Below are positions 33,685 to 44,147 of a DNA stretch of 64,000 bases, piece after piece. Numbering within the stretch: position 1 is the stretch's first letter; each line of letters begins with the position of its first letter. The DNA comes from Clostridium sp. AM22-11AC (GTDB lineage: Bacteria; Bacillota; Clostridia; Lachnospirales; Lachnospiraceae): the NCBI RefSeq assembly GCF_003473545.1, contig NZ_QUCM01000017.1:16131-80130 (forward strand). The letters are read 5' to 3'. The notes under the pieces are model-generated. The model searched no databases and had not been told where the DNA came from. It saw nothing but the letters and a program-made list of their open reading frames with translations. The position numbers were made by a program, and so were the translations under genes.

Positions 33685-33769
33685 GCACTTAACGAGGTCT
33701 TTTCGAGTTTAGTGCGAAAGTCGTTCCCGAAACTTGGCGAGGTCTTTTCGAGCCTTAGTTGAGTGGAAC
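33685..33769 (+). promoter_or_regulatory. Twin hairpins with identical loops between grpE and dnaK
   Basis: Two hairpins follow the grpE stop codon. The first (33685-33715) closes with GCACT/AGTGC and AAC/GTT. The second (33723-33769) closes with GTTCC/GGAAC, ACT/AGT and GGC/GCC. Both present the same 15-base loop-side sequence CGAGGTCTTTTCGAG (33693-33707 and 33738-33752). The stems differ at paired positions (AAC/GTT versus GGC/GCC), which suggests that structure is being kept. They could be processing or stability elements that raise dnaK over hrcA-grpE. Confidence 0.7.
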
Positions 33770-33802
33770 ATTTATTATGATTTTTTCATCAAACATATAT
33801 AA

Positions 33803-35689
<1,887 letters not shown>

Positions 35690-35701
35690 GATTATATAAC
35701 G

Positions 35702-35807
35702 GTTCAGACATATGCTGTTTTGGACGGGAAAGTGTGTTGCAAGCTAGCATGTCTGAACTAATGGACGGGTCCGAGAGGGGAGATATCCCCTTCCGGGCCT
35801 TACCGTC
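35702..35807 (+). promoter_or_regulatory. Two stem-loops between dnaK and dnaJ
   Basis: GTTCAGACAT (35702-35711) pairs with ATGTCTGAAC (35749-35758) over a 37-base loop. A second structure is closed by GACGG/CCGTC (35764-35768 and 35803-35807) with an inner AGGGGA-GATA-TCCCCT hairpin (35776-35791). No T-run follows either one, so they are not standard terminators. Attenuation, RNA processing or thermosensing are possible roles. Confidence 0.6.
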
Positions 35808-35872
35808 TGTTTAAACAAAGGGCATTTTGGACCCGGCAGAGAAAGAAATAGCAGTGATAAGAGGTAAACAAC

Positions 35873-37015
35873 ATGGCAGAGAATAAGAGAGATTACTATG
35901 AAGTTCTGGGTGTTTCAAAAGACGCTGATGAAGATACCCTGAAAAAAGCATACAGAAAACTTGCCAAGAAATACCATCCTGATGCAAATCCTGGTGACAA
36001 GGAGGCAGAGGCAAAGTTTAAGGAAGCTTCAGAGGCTTACAGCGTACTGAGCGATCCTCAGAAACGTCAGCAGTACGACCAGTTCGGCCATGCTGCATTT
36101 GAGCAGGGCGGCGGCGCTGGTTATGGCGGCGGTTTCGGCGGCTTTGATTTTAACGGCGGAGATATGGGAGATATCTTTGGCGATATTTTCGGTGATATTT
36201 TCGGCGGCGGCCGTTCCAGATCCAGAAGCGGTCCTATGAAGGGGGCAAATGTAAGAACAGCAGTCCGCATTACCTTTGAGGAAGCTGTATTTGGCTGCGA
36301 AAAAGAGATTGAGATCAACTATAAGGAAGTATGTTCAAGCTGTAACGGAACTGGCGCAAAGCCAGGTACTTCCCCACAGACCTGTACCAAGTGTAATGGT
36401 AAAGGTAAGATCATGTATACACAGCAGTCTTTCTTTGGTCAGGTTCAGAATGTACAGACCTGTCCGGAGTGTAACGGTACAGGTAAAGTCATTAAGGAAA
36501 AATGCCCGAACTGCTATGGTACCGGATACAAGACTGTTCGCAAGAAATTTAAAGTTTCTATCCCGGCAGGTATTGACAATGGCCAGTGTATCCGTATGGC
36601 TGGCGGCGGTGAGCCGGGAACAAACGGCGGCGAGAGAGGCGACCTGTTAGTAGAGGCAGTAGTATCCCAGCATCCAATCTTCAAGCGCCAGGATACCAGC
36701 ATTTATTCTACTGTACCGATCTCCTTTGCAAAGGCAGCATTAGGCGGTCCGATCCGCATCAAGACCGTAGACGGTGAAGTAGAGTATGAGGTAAAACCAG
36801 GTACCCAGACCGATACCAAGGTACGTTTAAAGGGAAAAGGCGTTCCATCCCTGCGTAACCGCAATGTGCGCGGCGATCATTATGTAACACTGGTAGTCAA
36901 GGTGCCGGAGCGTATGAATCAGGCTCAGAAGGATGCATTAAAGCGCTATGATGACCTGATGAACGGAATTGAACCAGAAGGAGAAAAGCCAAAGAAGAAA
37001 GGGCTTTTTAAATAG
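35873..37015 (+). CDS. dnaJ: Chaperone DnaJ (Hsp40)
   Basis: DnaJ delivers substrates to DnaK and stimulates its ATPase. The 380-residue protein has a J domain ([20 protein letters not shown] with the HPD motif in [10 protein letters not shown]), a Gly/Phe-rich linker containing the repeated [15 protein letters not shown], four CxxCxGxG zinc repeats between residues 148 and 215, and the C-terminal peptide-binding domain. GAGGT precedes the ATG. The next gene follows within 15 bases. Confidence 0.97.
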   Translation: MAENKRDYYEVLGVSKDADEDTLKKAYRKLAKKYHPDANPGDKEAEAKFKEASEAYSVLSDPQKRQQYDQFGHAAFEQGGGAGYGGGFGGFDFNGGDMGDIFGDIFGDIFGGGRSRSRSGPMKGANVRTAVRITFEEAVFGCEKEIEINYKEVCSSCNGTGAKPGTSPQTCTKCNGKGKIMYTQQSFFGQVQNVQTCPECNGTGKVIKEKCPNCYGTGYKTVRKKFKVSIPAGIDNGQCIRMAGGGEPGTNGGERGDLLVEAVVSQHPIFKRQDTSIYSTVPISFAKAALGGPIRIKTVDGEVEYEVKPGTQTDTKVRLKGKGVPSLRNRNVRGDHYVTLVVKVPERMNQAQKDALKRYDDLMNGIEPEGEKPKKKGLFK

Positions 37016-37030
37016 GAGAACCTCTGCAAT

Positions 37031-37594
37031 ATGCTGATAAAAAAGAGAAAAAATACAGTGCCGCCCTGGAAGATCTTTATTCTGACAGTGGTAGGTTTCG
37101 GACTGATGCTTGCAATCGCAGTACACAGCCGGAATGAGGCATTAAACCGGTTAAGCCAGGAATATACTATTACAGATGACGCAAAGCCAAGGCATATCAA
37201 ATTTGAGTCCATGCCGGTAGGTGAAGCAGAACAGGCAGTGGGAATGTATCTGCGGTATAATGCAATGGTCCAGTTTGAGGAAAGCGGGAAAATCCTTTCT
37301 GATGATCTGGCAAAAAATGTTCCTTTTGATAGTATGCAGGCTGATTTTGAAAATGGTATTTATCCACAGGACGTTCTGGTGCATGGTTTTAAGACCTTAT
37401 CCGAAGAGGAATATGGGGATGAAAAATCCCAGTATGACAACCATGCCACACTTCTTGGCTATACTTCCTATAAAGTAGTCCAGGTTTCCTTAGATGAACA
37501 GTGGCCGGATGAAACAAAGGAAAATATCACAAGGCAGTATGCAGTGGGACGAAGCCGGAAAAGCTGGAAGATATTTGAGATCACAGAGAAATAA
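37031..37594 (+). CDS. Single-span membrane protein of unknown function after dnaJ
   Basis: The 187-residue protein is not recognised. It has a basic N-terminus (MLIKKRKNTVPPWK), one hydrophobic segment at about residues 14-32 (IFILTVVGFGLMLAIAV) and a polar remainder predicted to lie outside the membrane, with no cysteines or repeats. AGGAG lies about 12 bases ahead of the ATG, and a terminator follows at 37620. Its position directly after dnaJ, within the heat-shock transcript, suggests co-expression with the DnaK system, possibly in envelope stress. That is inference only. Confidence 0.75.
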   Translation: MLIKKRKNTVPPWKIFILTVVGFGLMLAIAVHSRNEALNRLSQEYTITDDAKPRHIKFESMPVGEAEQAVGMYLRYNAMVQFEESGKILSDDLAKNVPFDSMQADFENGIYPQDVLVHGFKTLSEEEYGDEKSQYDNHATLLGYTSYKVVQVSLDEQWPDETKENITRQYAVGRSRKSWKIFEITEK

Positions 37595-37619
37595 ATGGAT
37601 CTAAGATAGATCAAAAAAA

Positions 37620-37656
37620 CGAGAAGAGGATGAGATATGCCTCTTCTCATTTTTTG
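37620..37656 (+). terminator. Terminator ending the hrcA-dnaJ transcript
   Basis: GAGAAGAGG (37621-37629) pairs with CCTCTTCTC (37640-37648), followed by ATTTTTTG. Confidence 0.92.
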
Positions 37657-37705
37657 TTGCTATACATATTGAAAGTGCGCAGTGAGGCGCTCACGGATCT
37701 GCAAA

Positions 37706-38566
37706 TTATTTCCCGTGTATTACATTGCGTTCATAATTAAAGATATACTGCTGCATGACTCCCGCATAGCCCTTATAACATCCAAAAGAGTCGGTGATCA
37801 TCTGGTCATAAAGTCTGGCTTTAGGCAGATCTTTGTATTTTTCAGCATCATAATAATGTTCGTTTAGGATCTTCTCAATCCAGGTATCCACAGGAAAGGC
37901 GTCAATGTGATGCAAACCGAAAAGGCAGACACAGTTGGCTACTTTCTTGCCAATGCCGTAAAAGCCGGTAAGATACTCCATGGCAGCGGTATAATCCAAC
38001 TTGCTTAAATGCGCCAGGTCCAGACGTCCAGCTACAGCGTCTCGGCAGAGGCGGTAGATATATTTGGCCCGGTAGCCAAGTTTCAGGGCAAGGAGATCTT
38101 CTAAAGAAGCCTGACACAGCTGTTCAGGTGTGGGAAATGCATAAAACTGGTCAATCTTTGTCCCATACCGGCTGCAGAGGGCTTCCACCAACGCCCGGAT
38201 CGCAGGGATCGTCTTTTGCTGTGAGATCACAAAAGTAATGATCATTTCCCATGTATCCTGACGAAGGATGCGGATGCCCTGTCCGGCTTTAGAGGCTGCT
38301 TTCAGATAGTGATCGTCCGGTGTGATGGATGCGATCATTTTCTCATAATCTGTATTTAAGTCAAAATAGTTCTTCCAGAAATTTTCTAAATCCGGTCCAC
38401 ATTCCAGAAAAAAGATGTCATTTTCCTGTCGAATAAAGCAAACATGGCCCTGGCTTATAACCTGCCAGGTATTTGTACGCCCAGGCGCCGGTATCATTCG
38501 AAAGACCTGTCCTGACCCGGCAGTCTGCTCCAGATCAAAACAGGGGATCTTATATGTAAATGTCAT
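37706..38566 (-). CDS. 8-oxoguanine DNA glycosylase/AP lyase, OGG family
   Basis: The 286-residue enzyme removes oxidised guanine from DNA. The N-terminal half resembles OGG_N (FDLEQTAGSGQVFRM), and the C-terminal half is a helix-hairpin-helix-GPD domain: LALKLGYRAKYI near residue 173, then LTGFYGIGKKVANCVCLFGL with the catalytic-type Lys, and HIDAFPVDTWIEKIL with the conserved Asp. ATG 38566 has GGAGG eight bases upstream; a longer frame to 38632 does not. The gene converges on the heat-shock operon and is divergent from the sigma-54 regulator gene. Confidence 0.9.
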   Translation of the reverse strand: MTFTYKIPCFDLEQTAGSGQVFRMIPAPGRTNTWQVISQGHVCFIRQENDIFFLECGPDLENFWKNYFDLNTDYEKMIASITPDDHYLKAASKAGQGIRILRQDTWEMIITFVISQQKTIPAIRALVEALCSRYGTKIDQFYAFPTPEQLCQASLEDLLALKLGYRAKYIYRLCRDAVAGRLDLAHLSKLDYTAAMEYLTGFYGIGKKVANCVCLFGLHHIDAFPVDTWIEKILNEHYYDAEKYKDLPKARLYDQMITDSFGCYKGYAGVMQQYIFNYERNVIHGK

Positions 38567-38752
38567 AAAATGCCTCCAAACAGTATTGTGTTTATAAAAC
38601 AGTTGTTTTAGGAATATCATCAATGGTATCATAAATACGGAAGAAAAAACAGATACGTTTTTTGGCAGATCCGTTGCTGGTCATGCAGCGCATGAACCGC
38701 ATGAACCGTAACAGGATTTTAAGAGTATATAAAAGGGTTGGTGTAAAATACG

Positions 38753-40858
38753 ATGAAAAAAATTGCAGTTGTGGCGCTGGATCCGTTGGCCGGTGCTTCC
38801 TATACAAAAGAAGTAAGAGATCTTTTTGGTGAATATGCGGAAGTAGTGGGGTATAGCGTAAGAGATGGATCAGCTGCCGGAGTGCTTCCAAGAGCGGATC
38901 TGTTTGCTATATCTACAGATGCCTATGGTTCTGCAGAAGAAGAGGCCCGCCATGTGCCTATTGATAGTCAGATCATGTCCATTGAGGTTACTTTTTACTG
39001 GGAAACCCTAAAAAAACTGTTTGAGATACCACAAGGAACGAAAGTGTTGTTTGTGAATGTTACCAGTAATATGGCAAGAGAGGCTATTACCCAGTTAAGC
39101 TCTCTTGGAGTAAACCATCTGCAGTTCATTCCTTATTATCCCGGCGCTGTTTTAGAAGAACCGGTGGATATTGCGGTAACTCCCGGTGAATCCCGTTTTG
39201 TGCCGCCTTCTGTAAAAACAGTGATCGACTGTGATCACCGTCCCTGTTCCTATGGAATGATGGTAGAAATAGCTTTGCGTCTGGGACTGGAATATCTGCC
39301 GGAAACAGAAAGCTTTATGAATTATGCTAAGGTAGTGGCCTCCAATCACTACAGCTTTGACCTGATGTATGCTAAAAGCCGCAGGCAGGAAAGCCAGATG
39401 CATATTCTGGCGGAAAGCCTGGATGAAGGTCTGATCGGTGTAAATGAAACAGGAGAGGTTTTTGTCTGTAACAAAAAGGCCTGTCAGATCGCCCGCATTT
39501 CTGAAGAACTGGCTATGGGAAAGAAGGGGGAAGAGGTATTTCCCTATATTCCTTTTTATCAGGTGCTCCGGGAGAAAAAGGCAGTTCCTGAGAAGGTGAT
39601 CCGCCTCTTTGGAACCAATGTTTCCCTGGCAGTGGTGCCGGTGGTGCGAAAAGAGGACTGTATCGGCGCCTTTGCCATGCTACAGAAGTTTAATGAGCAG
39701 GAGTCCCGCCAGAATGCCTTGCGAAGACAGCTGATGCAGAAAGGCCATTATGCCCGTTATACCTTCGATGACGTAATAGGAAATTCAGATGCTATTACAG
39801 AAACCATTAATATTTTAAGGAAAATGGCAGCAACTGAAAGCCCTGTGCTTCTCATTGGAGAGACAGGTACTGGAAAAGAGCTGATGGCACATGCAGTCCA
39901 TCAGGCTTCCGGGCGGGCAGCCGGTCCTTTTATTGCCATTAATGTGGCTGCCATGCCGGAAAATCTTCTGGAAAGCGAGTTGTTCGGCTATGAAGAAGGC
40001 GCCTTTACAGGAGCCAAAAAAGGCGGCCGTCCCGGTCTTTTTGAATTTGCCCACCACGGAACTTTATTTTTAGATGAAGTGGAAGGAATGAGCCTTTCCA
40101 TGCAGGTAAAACTTCTGCGTGTTCTCCAGGAAGGGGAGATCATGCGCGTGGGCGGCGGCAGCATTATCCGTGTGGATGTGCGTATTGTGGCAGCTACCAA
40201 TGAAGCCTTAGAGAAGAAGATACAGGAAGGCAGTTTCAGAAAAGACCTGTATTACCGTTTAAATGCACTGACAGTAGAGATACCGCCTCTCAGAAAGCGG
40301 GGAGATGATATTTTTATGCTGTTTGATTTCTTTATGCGGAAAATGGGTGGAAACTTTACTTTATCAGAAGAAGTGAAGGCTTTTCTGCGCAGGCATCCAT
40401 GGCCGGGAAACATCAGAGAACTGCAGAATGCAGTGGAATATTTTAATTATCTGGCAAAACCGGTGATCGAGCTTTCCGACCTGCCGCCTACCATGACCAG
40501 AGTAGTAGGAGTGGGGTTGGATGTAGTAGGACCAGGTGAAAGCAGTGGGGAAAATGAAAACGTGAAAACAGGAACCACACAGCTGAAAGAAGGTTCAACC
40601 TATTCCGGTCATATGGATACAGAGGCTAAAAAGCAGTTTGTATTAAAACAGCTGGCACTTGCCTGGAAAGCCGGAGAAACAGTGGGAAGGGAGAAAATAT
40701 TAGAGGCAGCAAAAAAAGATCACATTCCTATGACCCAGAAACAGGCAAGAGATCTTTTGAAAGAGTTGGAAAAAGAAGGGCTGCTCCAGGTTGGAAGGGG
40801 CAGAGGCGGAAGTCGGATCACGGAAAAAGGGTTGAAAAAACTGGAAAAACAGAAATGA
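38753..40858 (+). CDS. Sigma-54-dependent transcriptional activator
   Basis: The 701-residue activator has an N-terminal sensory region (1-190, unassigned), a PAS-like segment (about 210-320, DEGLIGVNETGEVFVCNKKA), and a sigma-54 AAA+ domain with Walker A GETGTGKE near residue 367, ESELFGYEEGAFTGA near residue 405 and the usual PLRKRGDDI region. The C-terminus is unusual: instead of a Fis-type helix-turn-helix it has a longer segment ending in TQKQARDLLKELEKEGLLQV and GRGRGGSRITEKG, which reads like a winged helix. A sigma-54 promoter lies 200 bases downstream, so it probably controls the next operon. CdsR of Clostridioides difficile, a sigma-54 activator of cysteine degradation, is a plausible functional analogue. 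Confidence 0.93.
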   Translation: MKKIAVVALDPLAGASYTKEVRDLFGEYAEVVGYSVRDGSAAGVLPRADLFAISTDAYGSAEEEARHVPIDSQIMSIEVTFYWETLKKLFEIPQGTKVLFVNVTSNMAREAITQLSSLGVNHLQFIPYYPGAVLEEPVDIAVTPGESRFVPPSVKTVIDCDHRPCSYGMMVEIALRLGLEYLPETESFMNYAKVVASNHYSFDLMYAKSRRQESQMHILAESLDEGLIGVNETGEVFVCNKKACQIARISEELAMGKKGEEVFPYIPFYQVLREKKAVPEKVIRLFGTNVSLAVVPVVRKEDCIGAFAMLQKFNEQESRQNALRRQLMQKGHYARYTFDDVIGNSDAITETINILRKMAATESPVLLIGETGTGKELMAHAVHQASGRAAGPFIAINVAAMPENLLESELFGYEEGAFTGAKKGGRPGLFEFAHHGTLFLDEVEGMSLSMQVKLLRVLQEGEIMRVGGGSIIRVDVRIVAATNEALEKKIQEGSFRKDLYYRLNALTVEIPPLRKRGDDIFMLFDFFMRKMGGNFTLSEEVKAFLRRHPWPGNIRELQNAVEYFNYLAKPVIELSDLPPTMTRVVGVGLDVVGPGESSGENENVKTGTTQLKEGSTYSGHMDTEAKKQFVLKQLALAWKAGETVGREKILEAAKKDHIPMTQKQARDLLKELEKEGLLQVGRGRGGSRITEKGLKKLEKQK

Positions 40859-40886
40859 TCCTTTGAATCATTTATAAAAAGGTCAC

Positions 40887-41037
40887 AACCAATTAGGCAA
40901 CCATTTAATAACTAATAAATCAACCAATATAACCAATTAACCATTTAATACCTGAAAATGACTTGTCCTTAAATTACCAAAATTTTCCAAAAAGCCAGAA
41001 AATAAGTGGAAAAACCATTGTTTTAACAAAAAACAAT
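40887..41037 (+). promoter_or_regulatory. Candidate activator sites upstream of the sigma-54 promoter
   Basis: AACCAATTA followed by AACCATTTAATA occurs at 40887-40910, and a compressed version recurs at 40931-40950. A perfect inverted repeat has arms ATTGTTTT (41017-41024) and AAAACAAT (41030-41037). The direct repeats sit 110-170 bases before the -24 element, a normal distance for sigma-54 activator binding. Confidence 0.5.
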
Positions 41038-41059
41038 AAAAAATCGGGGAAAATAAAAG

Positions 41060-41075
41060 TTGGCATGTAACTTGC
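41060..41075 (+). promoter_or_regulatory. Sigma-54 (-24/-12) promoter
   Basis: TTGGCATGTAACTTGC at 41060-41075 has GG (41062-41063) and GC (41074-41075) separated by exactly ten bases, matching the TTGGCACG-N4-TTGC consensus. The start would be near 41087, ahead of the PatB-like gene. Confidence 0.9.
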
Positions 41076-41126
41076 TTAATATATAAGTATCAACCGGAAA
41101 CGGGAAAGAAAGGATACGAAACAGCA

Positions 41127-42302
41127 ATGAAGTACAACTTTGATGAAGTGATCGACAGAAGCAACAACCGTTCTTCTAAATATGATGAAAGACTTAAGAA
41201 GTTCGGAACCGAAGATGTGATCCCATTATGGGTAGCTGATATGGATTTTAAGACTGCCCAGCCGATCATTGATGCATGCAAAAAGAAAGCAGAAGAGGGG
41301 ATCTGGGGATATACTTCCAGACCGGCAAGCTACTTTGAAGCAGTACAGGAATGGGAAGAAAAATATTATGGCTGGAAGCCTGAAACTTCCCACATGAGCT
41401 GGTGCCTTGGTGTTGTTCAGACTATGGCAGCTCTGATGAAGATCTACACCATGCCAGGAGATAAGGTCCTGATCCAGACTCCTGTATATTCCGAATTTTA
41501 TGATATTCCAGAGGCAATTGGCCGTGTAGTAGTAGAAAATCCTCTGGTAGAAGAAAACGGAAGCTGGCATGTAGATTACGAGGATTTTGAACGTAAGGTA
41601 AAAGAATGTAAAGTATTCTTACTGTGCAACCCTCACAACCCATTAGGCCTTGTATGGGATAAAGAAGATCTGGAAAAGATGGCTAAGATCTGTATGGAAA
41701 ATGGCGTAATGCTGATCTCCGATGAGATCCATTCCGACCTGATCTTCCACGGAAAGAAGCACACCAGAACCGCTACCATTTCCAAAGAGATCCATGATTA
41801 CGTAGTAACCTGTGTTTCCGTAACAAAGACCTTCAACCTGGCTGGTCTTCAGGCATCTACCACTATTTTCCCAAATCTGAGAATGAAGGCAGATTTTGAC
41901 CGCTACTGGAGTTCCATGGATATCCACAGAAACAATGCATTCAGCTCTGTTGCCATTGAGGCTGCTTACAGAGAAGGCCGCGAGTGGTTAGACCAGTTAC
42001 TTCCTTATCTGTCTGCAAACTTTGATTTTGTTAAGGAATACTGTGAAAAGAACATTCCTCAGATCAAGCCAAATATCCCGGATGCAACCTACCTTGTATG
42101 GTTAGACTGCCGTGATCTGGGAATGAGCAATGAAGAATTAAGAAAGTTTATGATCGAGAAGGCTAAGATCGGATTAAATGAAGGATATACCTTTGGAAGA
42201 AGCCTGACCGGATTTATGCGTCTGAATGTAGCATGCCCACGCAGCGTACTGGAAAAAGCTCTGGGACAGTTAAAAGATGCTGTAGATGCACTGGATAAAT
42301 AA
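41127..42302 (+). CDS. MalY/PatB-family PLP aminotransferase, probable cystathionine beta-lyase
   Basis: The 391-residue fold-type I PLP enzyme belongs to the MalY/PatB group of C-S beta-lyases acting on cystathionine, cysteine or related thioethers. Features are PLWVADMDFKTAQPI near residue 32, GYTSRPASYFEAVQEW, LCNPHNPLG near residue 172, ISDEIHSDLIF near residue 200 and the PLP-lysine segment SVTKTFNLAGLQ near residue 233. It is the first gene behind the sigma-54 promoter. Together with a symporter and a cysteine desulfidase it suggests use of sulfur amino acids as a carbon, nitrogen or sulfide source. Confidence 0.92.
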   Translation: MKYNFDEVIDRSNNRSSKYDERLKKFGTEDVIPLWVADMDFKTAQPIIDACKKKAEEGIWGYTSRPASYFEAVQEWEEKYYGWKPETSHMSWCLGVVQTMAALMKIYTMPGDKVLIQTPVYSEFYDIPEAIGRVVVENPLVEENGSWHVDYEDFERKVKECKVFLLCNPHNPLGLVWDKEDLEKMAKICMENGVMLISDEIHSDLIFHGKKHTRTATISKEIHDYVVTCVSVTKTFNLAGLQASTTIFPNLRMKADFDRYWSSMDIHRNNAFSSVAIEAAYREGREWLDQLLPYLSANFDFVKEYCEKNIPQIKPNIPDATYLVWLDCRDLGMSNEELRKFMIEKAKIGLNEGYTFGRSLTGFMRLNVACPRSVLEKALGQLKDAVDALDK

Positions 42303-42305
42303 AAT

Positions 42306-42360
42306 ACAGTACAATTTAAAACAGTGCAATTTAAAACAATATAATTTACAACAATACAAA
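42306..42360 (+). repeat. Three to four tandem 15-base repeats
   Basis: ACAGTACAATTTAAA, ACAGTGCAATTTAAA and ACAATATAATTTACA follow one another from 42306, with a partial fourth unit. They fill the gap between the lyase gene and the symporter gene. Confidence 0.85.
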
Positions 42361-42383
42361 ACGAGATAATTTTGGGGGAAATT

Positions 42384-43619
42384 ATGGACAAGAAGAAAAT
42401 CTGGGAAAGCTACCGCTTCCCGCTGATCCTTTTAGGAGGAATTATTTTAGGAGCGATCCTTGGAGCGATTTTAGGAGAGAAAGCAACGGTACTTGCACCA
42501 ATTGGCAATGTATTCATCAACCTGCTGTTTATGGTCGTAGTACCTATGGTTTTTGTTTCTATTGTTAATGCAGTAGGAAGTATGTTAAATATGAACCGTC
42601 TTGGAAAGATCCTTGGCTCCCTGATCGGTGTATTTATTGTAACCGGACTGATCGCATCTGTTCTGGTACTGGTAGTTGTAAATGTATTCCCACCAGCTGC
42701 AAACACCACTATTGAGATGACCAGCGGTGAAATGGGAGAAATGGCAAGTGTTGGTGATATGATCGTTAGTACACTGACTGTAGATGATTTCTCCGGTCTG
42801 ATGAGCAGAAAGAATATGCTTCCGATCATTGTTGCAGCTATCTTTACCGGTCTTGCAGTAGCAAAGTGCGGCGGACAGGAAAGCCCATTTGGTAAAGTAA
42901 TGTGCAACTTAAATGACATCATCATGAAGATCGTTGATATGATCATGAAATTTGCTCCTCTTGGTCTTGGTGCATATTTTGCAAACCTGGTAGGTGAATT
43001 TGGTCCTCAGCTGATCGGTGATTATGGCCGCTGCATGCTGATCTACTATCCAATGTGTATTGTTTACGGCGTTGTATTCTTCCCGTTATATGCTTACTTT
43101 GCAGGCGGAAAGAAAGGCGTAAAAGCCATGGCAAAGAACATCTTCAACCCGGCTATTACTGCATTTGCAACACAGAGTTCATGTGCAACCATCCCTGTAA
43201 ACCAGGAAGCATGTGATAAGATGGGTGTACCTCAGGATATCAGTAATATCGTTCTTCCTATGGGTGCTACCATGCATATGGATGGTTCTGTATTATCCGC
43301 TATTACAAAGATCGCTTTCCTGTACGGTGTATTCAACATGCAGTTTACAGGCGTTGGAACCTATGCAATGGCAATCGCAGTAGCAGTTTTAAGTGCATTT
43401 GTATTATCCGGAGCTCCAGGCGGCGGCCTTGTAGGTGAAATGCTTATTGTCAGCTTGTTCGGTTTCCCAGGAGAAGCATTCCCACTGATCGCAACCATCG
43501 GTTTCTTAGTAGACCCAATGGCTACCTGCTTAAATGCATCTGGTGATGCTGTTGCTTCTATGATGATCACACGTCTTGTAGAAGGCAAGGACTGGATCAA
43601 CAAAAAAATCAATGGGTGA
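42384..43619 (+). CDS. Dicarboxylate/amino acid:cation symporter (DAACS family)
   Basis: The 411-residue transporter has about eight membrane helices and the family's re-entrant loop motifs: TAFATQSSCATIPVN near residue 265, the LPMGATMHMDGSV segment near residue 295, and GAPGGGLVGEML near residue 350. Relatives such as SstT and GltP move serine, threonine, glutamate or aspartate with sodium or protons; here the neighbours favour a sulfur amino acid or serine. ATG 42384 is preceded by GGGGGA; a TTG at 42372 is inside that site. No terminator separates it from the preceding gene. Confidence 0.93.
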   Translation: MDKKKIWESYRFPLILLGGIILGAILGAILGEKATVLAPIGNVFINLLFMVVVPMVFVSIVNAVGSMLNMNRLGKILGSLIGVFIVTGLIASVLVLVVVNVFPPAANTTIEMTSGEMGEMASVGDMIVSTLTVDDFSGLMSRKNMLPIIVAAIFTGLAVAKCGGQESPFGKVMCNLNDIIMKIVDMIMKFAPLGLGAYFANLVGEFGPQLIGDYGRCMLIYYPMCIVYGVVFFPLYAYFAGGKKGVKAMAKNIFNPAITAFATQSSCATIPVNQEACDKMGVPQDISNIVLPMGATMHMDGSVLSAITKIAFLYGVFNMQFTGVGTYAMAIAVAVLSAFVLSGAPGGGLVGEMLIVSLFGFPGEAFPLIATIGFLVDPMATCLNASGDAVASMMITRLVEGKDWINKKING

Positions 43620-43636
43620 TCCATTTAATGGATAAG

Positions 43637-43673
43637 CTGCCTGCCAGTGCAGGCAGTGGAGCGCGTTGGCACG
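43637..43673 (+). repeat. Dispersed hairpin element, core copy D
   Basis: CTGCCTGC (43637-43644), loop CAGT and GCAGGCAG (43649-43656) form a perfect 8-bp hairpin. It is followed by TGGAGCGCGTTGGCACGG, which aligns with AGTAGAGCACGATAGTGTGG of copy A. It lies just after the symporter stop codon, the same position type as the other copies. Confidence 0.6.
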
Positions 43674-43723
43674 GATTTATGCATACAATACAAAAATACA
43701 TAAAAGACGAAGGAGAAATCACT

Positions 43724-43975
43724 ATGAAAGTTACAGTAATCGGCAGTCATCTTTGCCCAGACACTCTTTATGCTTTACAGCAGCTTGCTGCAGCAGGGGC
43801 TGAAATTGATTTTAAAGACATTTTATCCTGCCATGCAGATCTTAAAGCATACTTAAATCTGCGTGATAACTCTGATCTGTATGCACAGATCCGCGGTACA
43901 GAACGTCTTGGAATTCCATGCTTCGTAAAAGAAGACGGAACTACTACTTTAAATCTGGCAGAGGTTTTAAAGTAA
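43724..43975 (+). CDS. Small glutaredoxin-like protein
   Basis: The 83-residue protein has the thioredoxin-fold pattern of glutaredoxin relatives: a first strand MKVTVIGSHLCPDT with a single-Cys CPDT active-site position, helix LYALQQLAAAGAE, and the later GIPCFVKEDGTTT with a cis-proline-like turn. It could reduce disulfides or bind glutathione/low-molecular thiols. AAGGAG precedes ATG 43724; a longer frame from 43616 would run through the hairpin element. It lies inside the putative cysteine-catabolic operon. Confidence 0.8.
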   Translation: MKVTVIGSHLCPDTLYALQQLAAAGAEIDFKDILSCHADLKAYLNLRDNSDLYAQIRGTERLGIPCFVKEDGTTTLNLAEVLK

Positions 43976-44065
43976 TTAAAGAGATCTTTATTTAGGATCG
44001 TTCATTAGGATACGATATAAAAAAATGTAAATGATCGCGTAAGCGATGTCAGAGTGAGTAAAGGG

Positions 44066-44107
44066 GGATGCTGTGAAATGATAGGAACATTTTGCAGCAT
44101 CCTTTTT
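44066..44107 (+). terminator. Terminator between the glutaredoxin-like gene and the desulfidase gene
   Basis: GGATGCTG (44066-44073) pairs with CAGCATCC (44095-44102), followed by TTTTTGC. It may separate the last gene from the sigma-54 transcript or only attenuate it. Confidence 0.8.
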
Positions 44108-44147
44108 GCAAAGTCTTTGGGATCATAGAATTGAGGAGAAAAATAAG

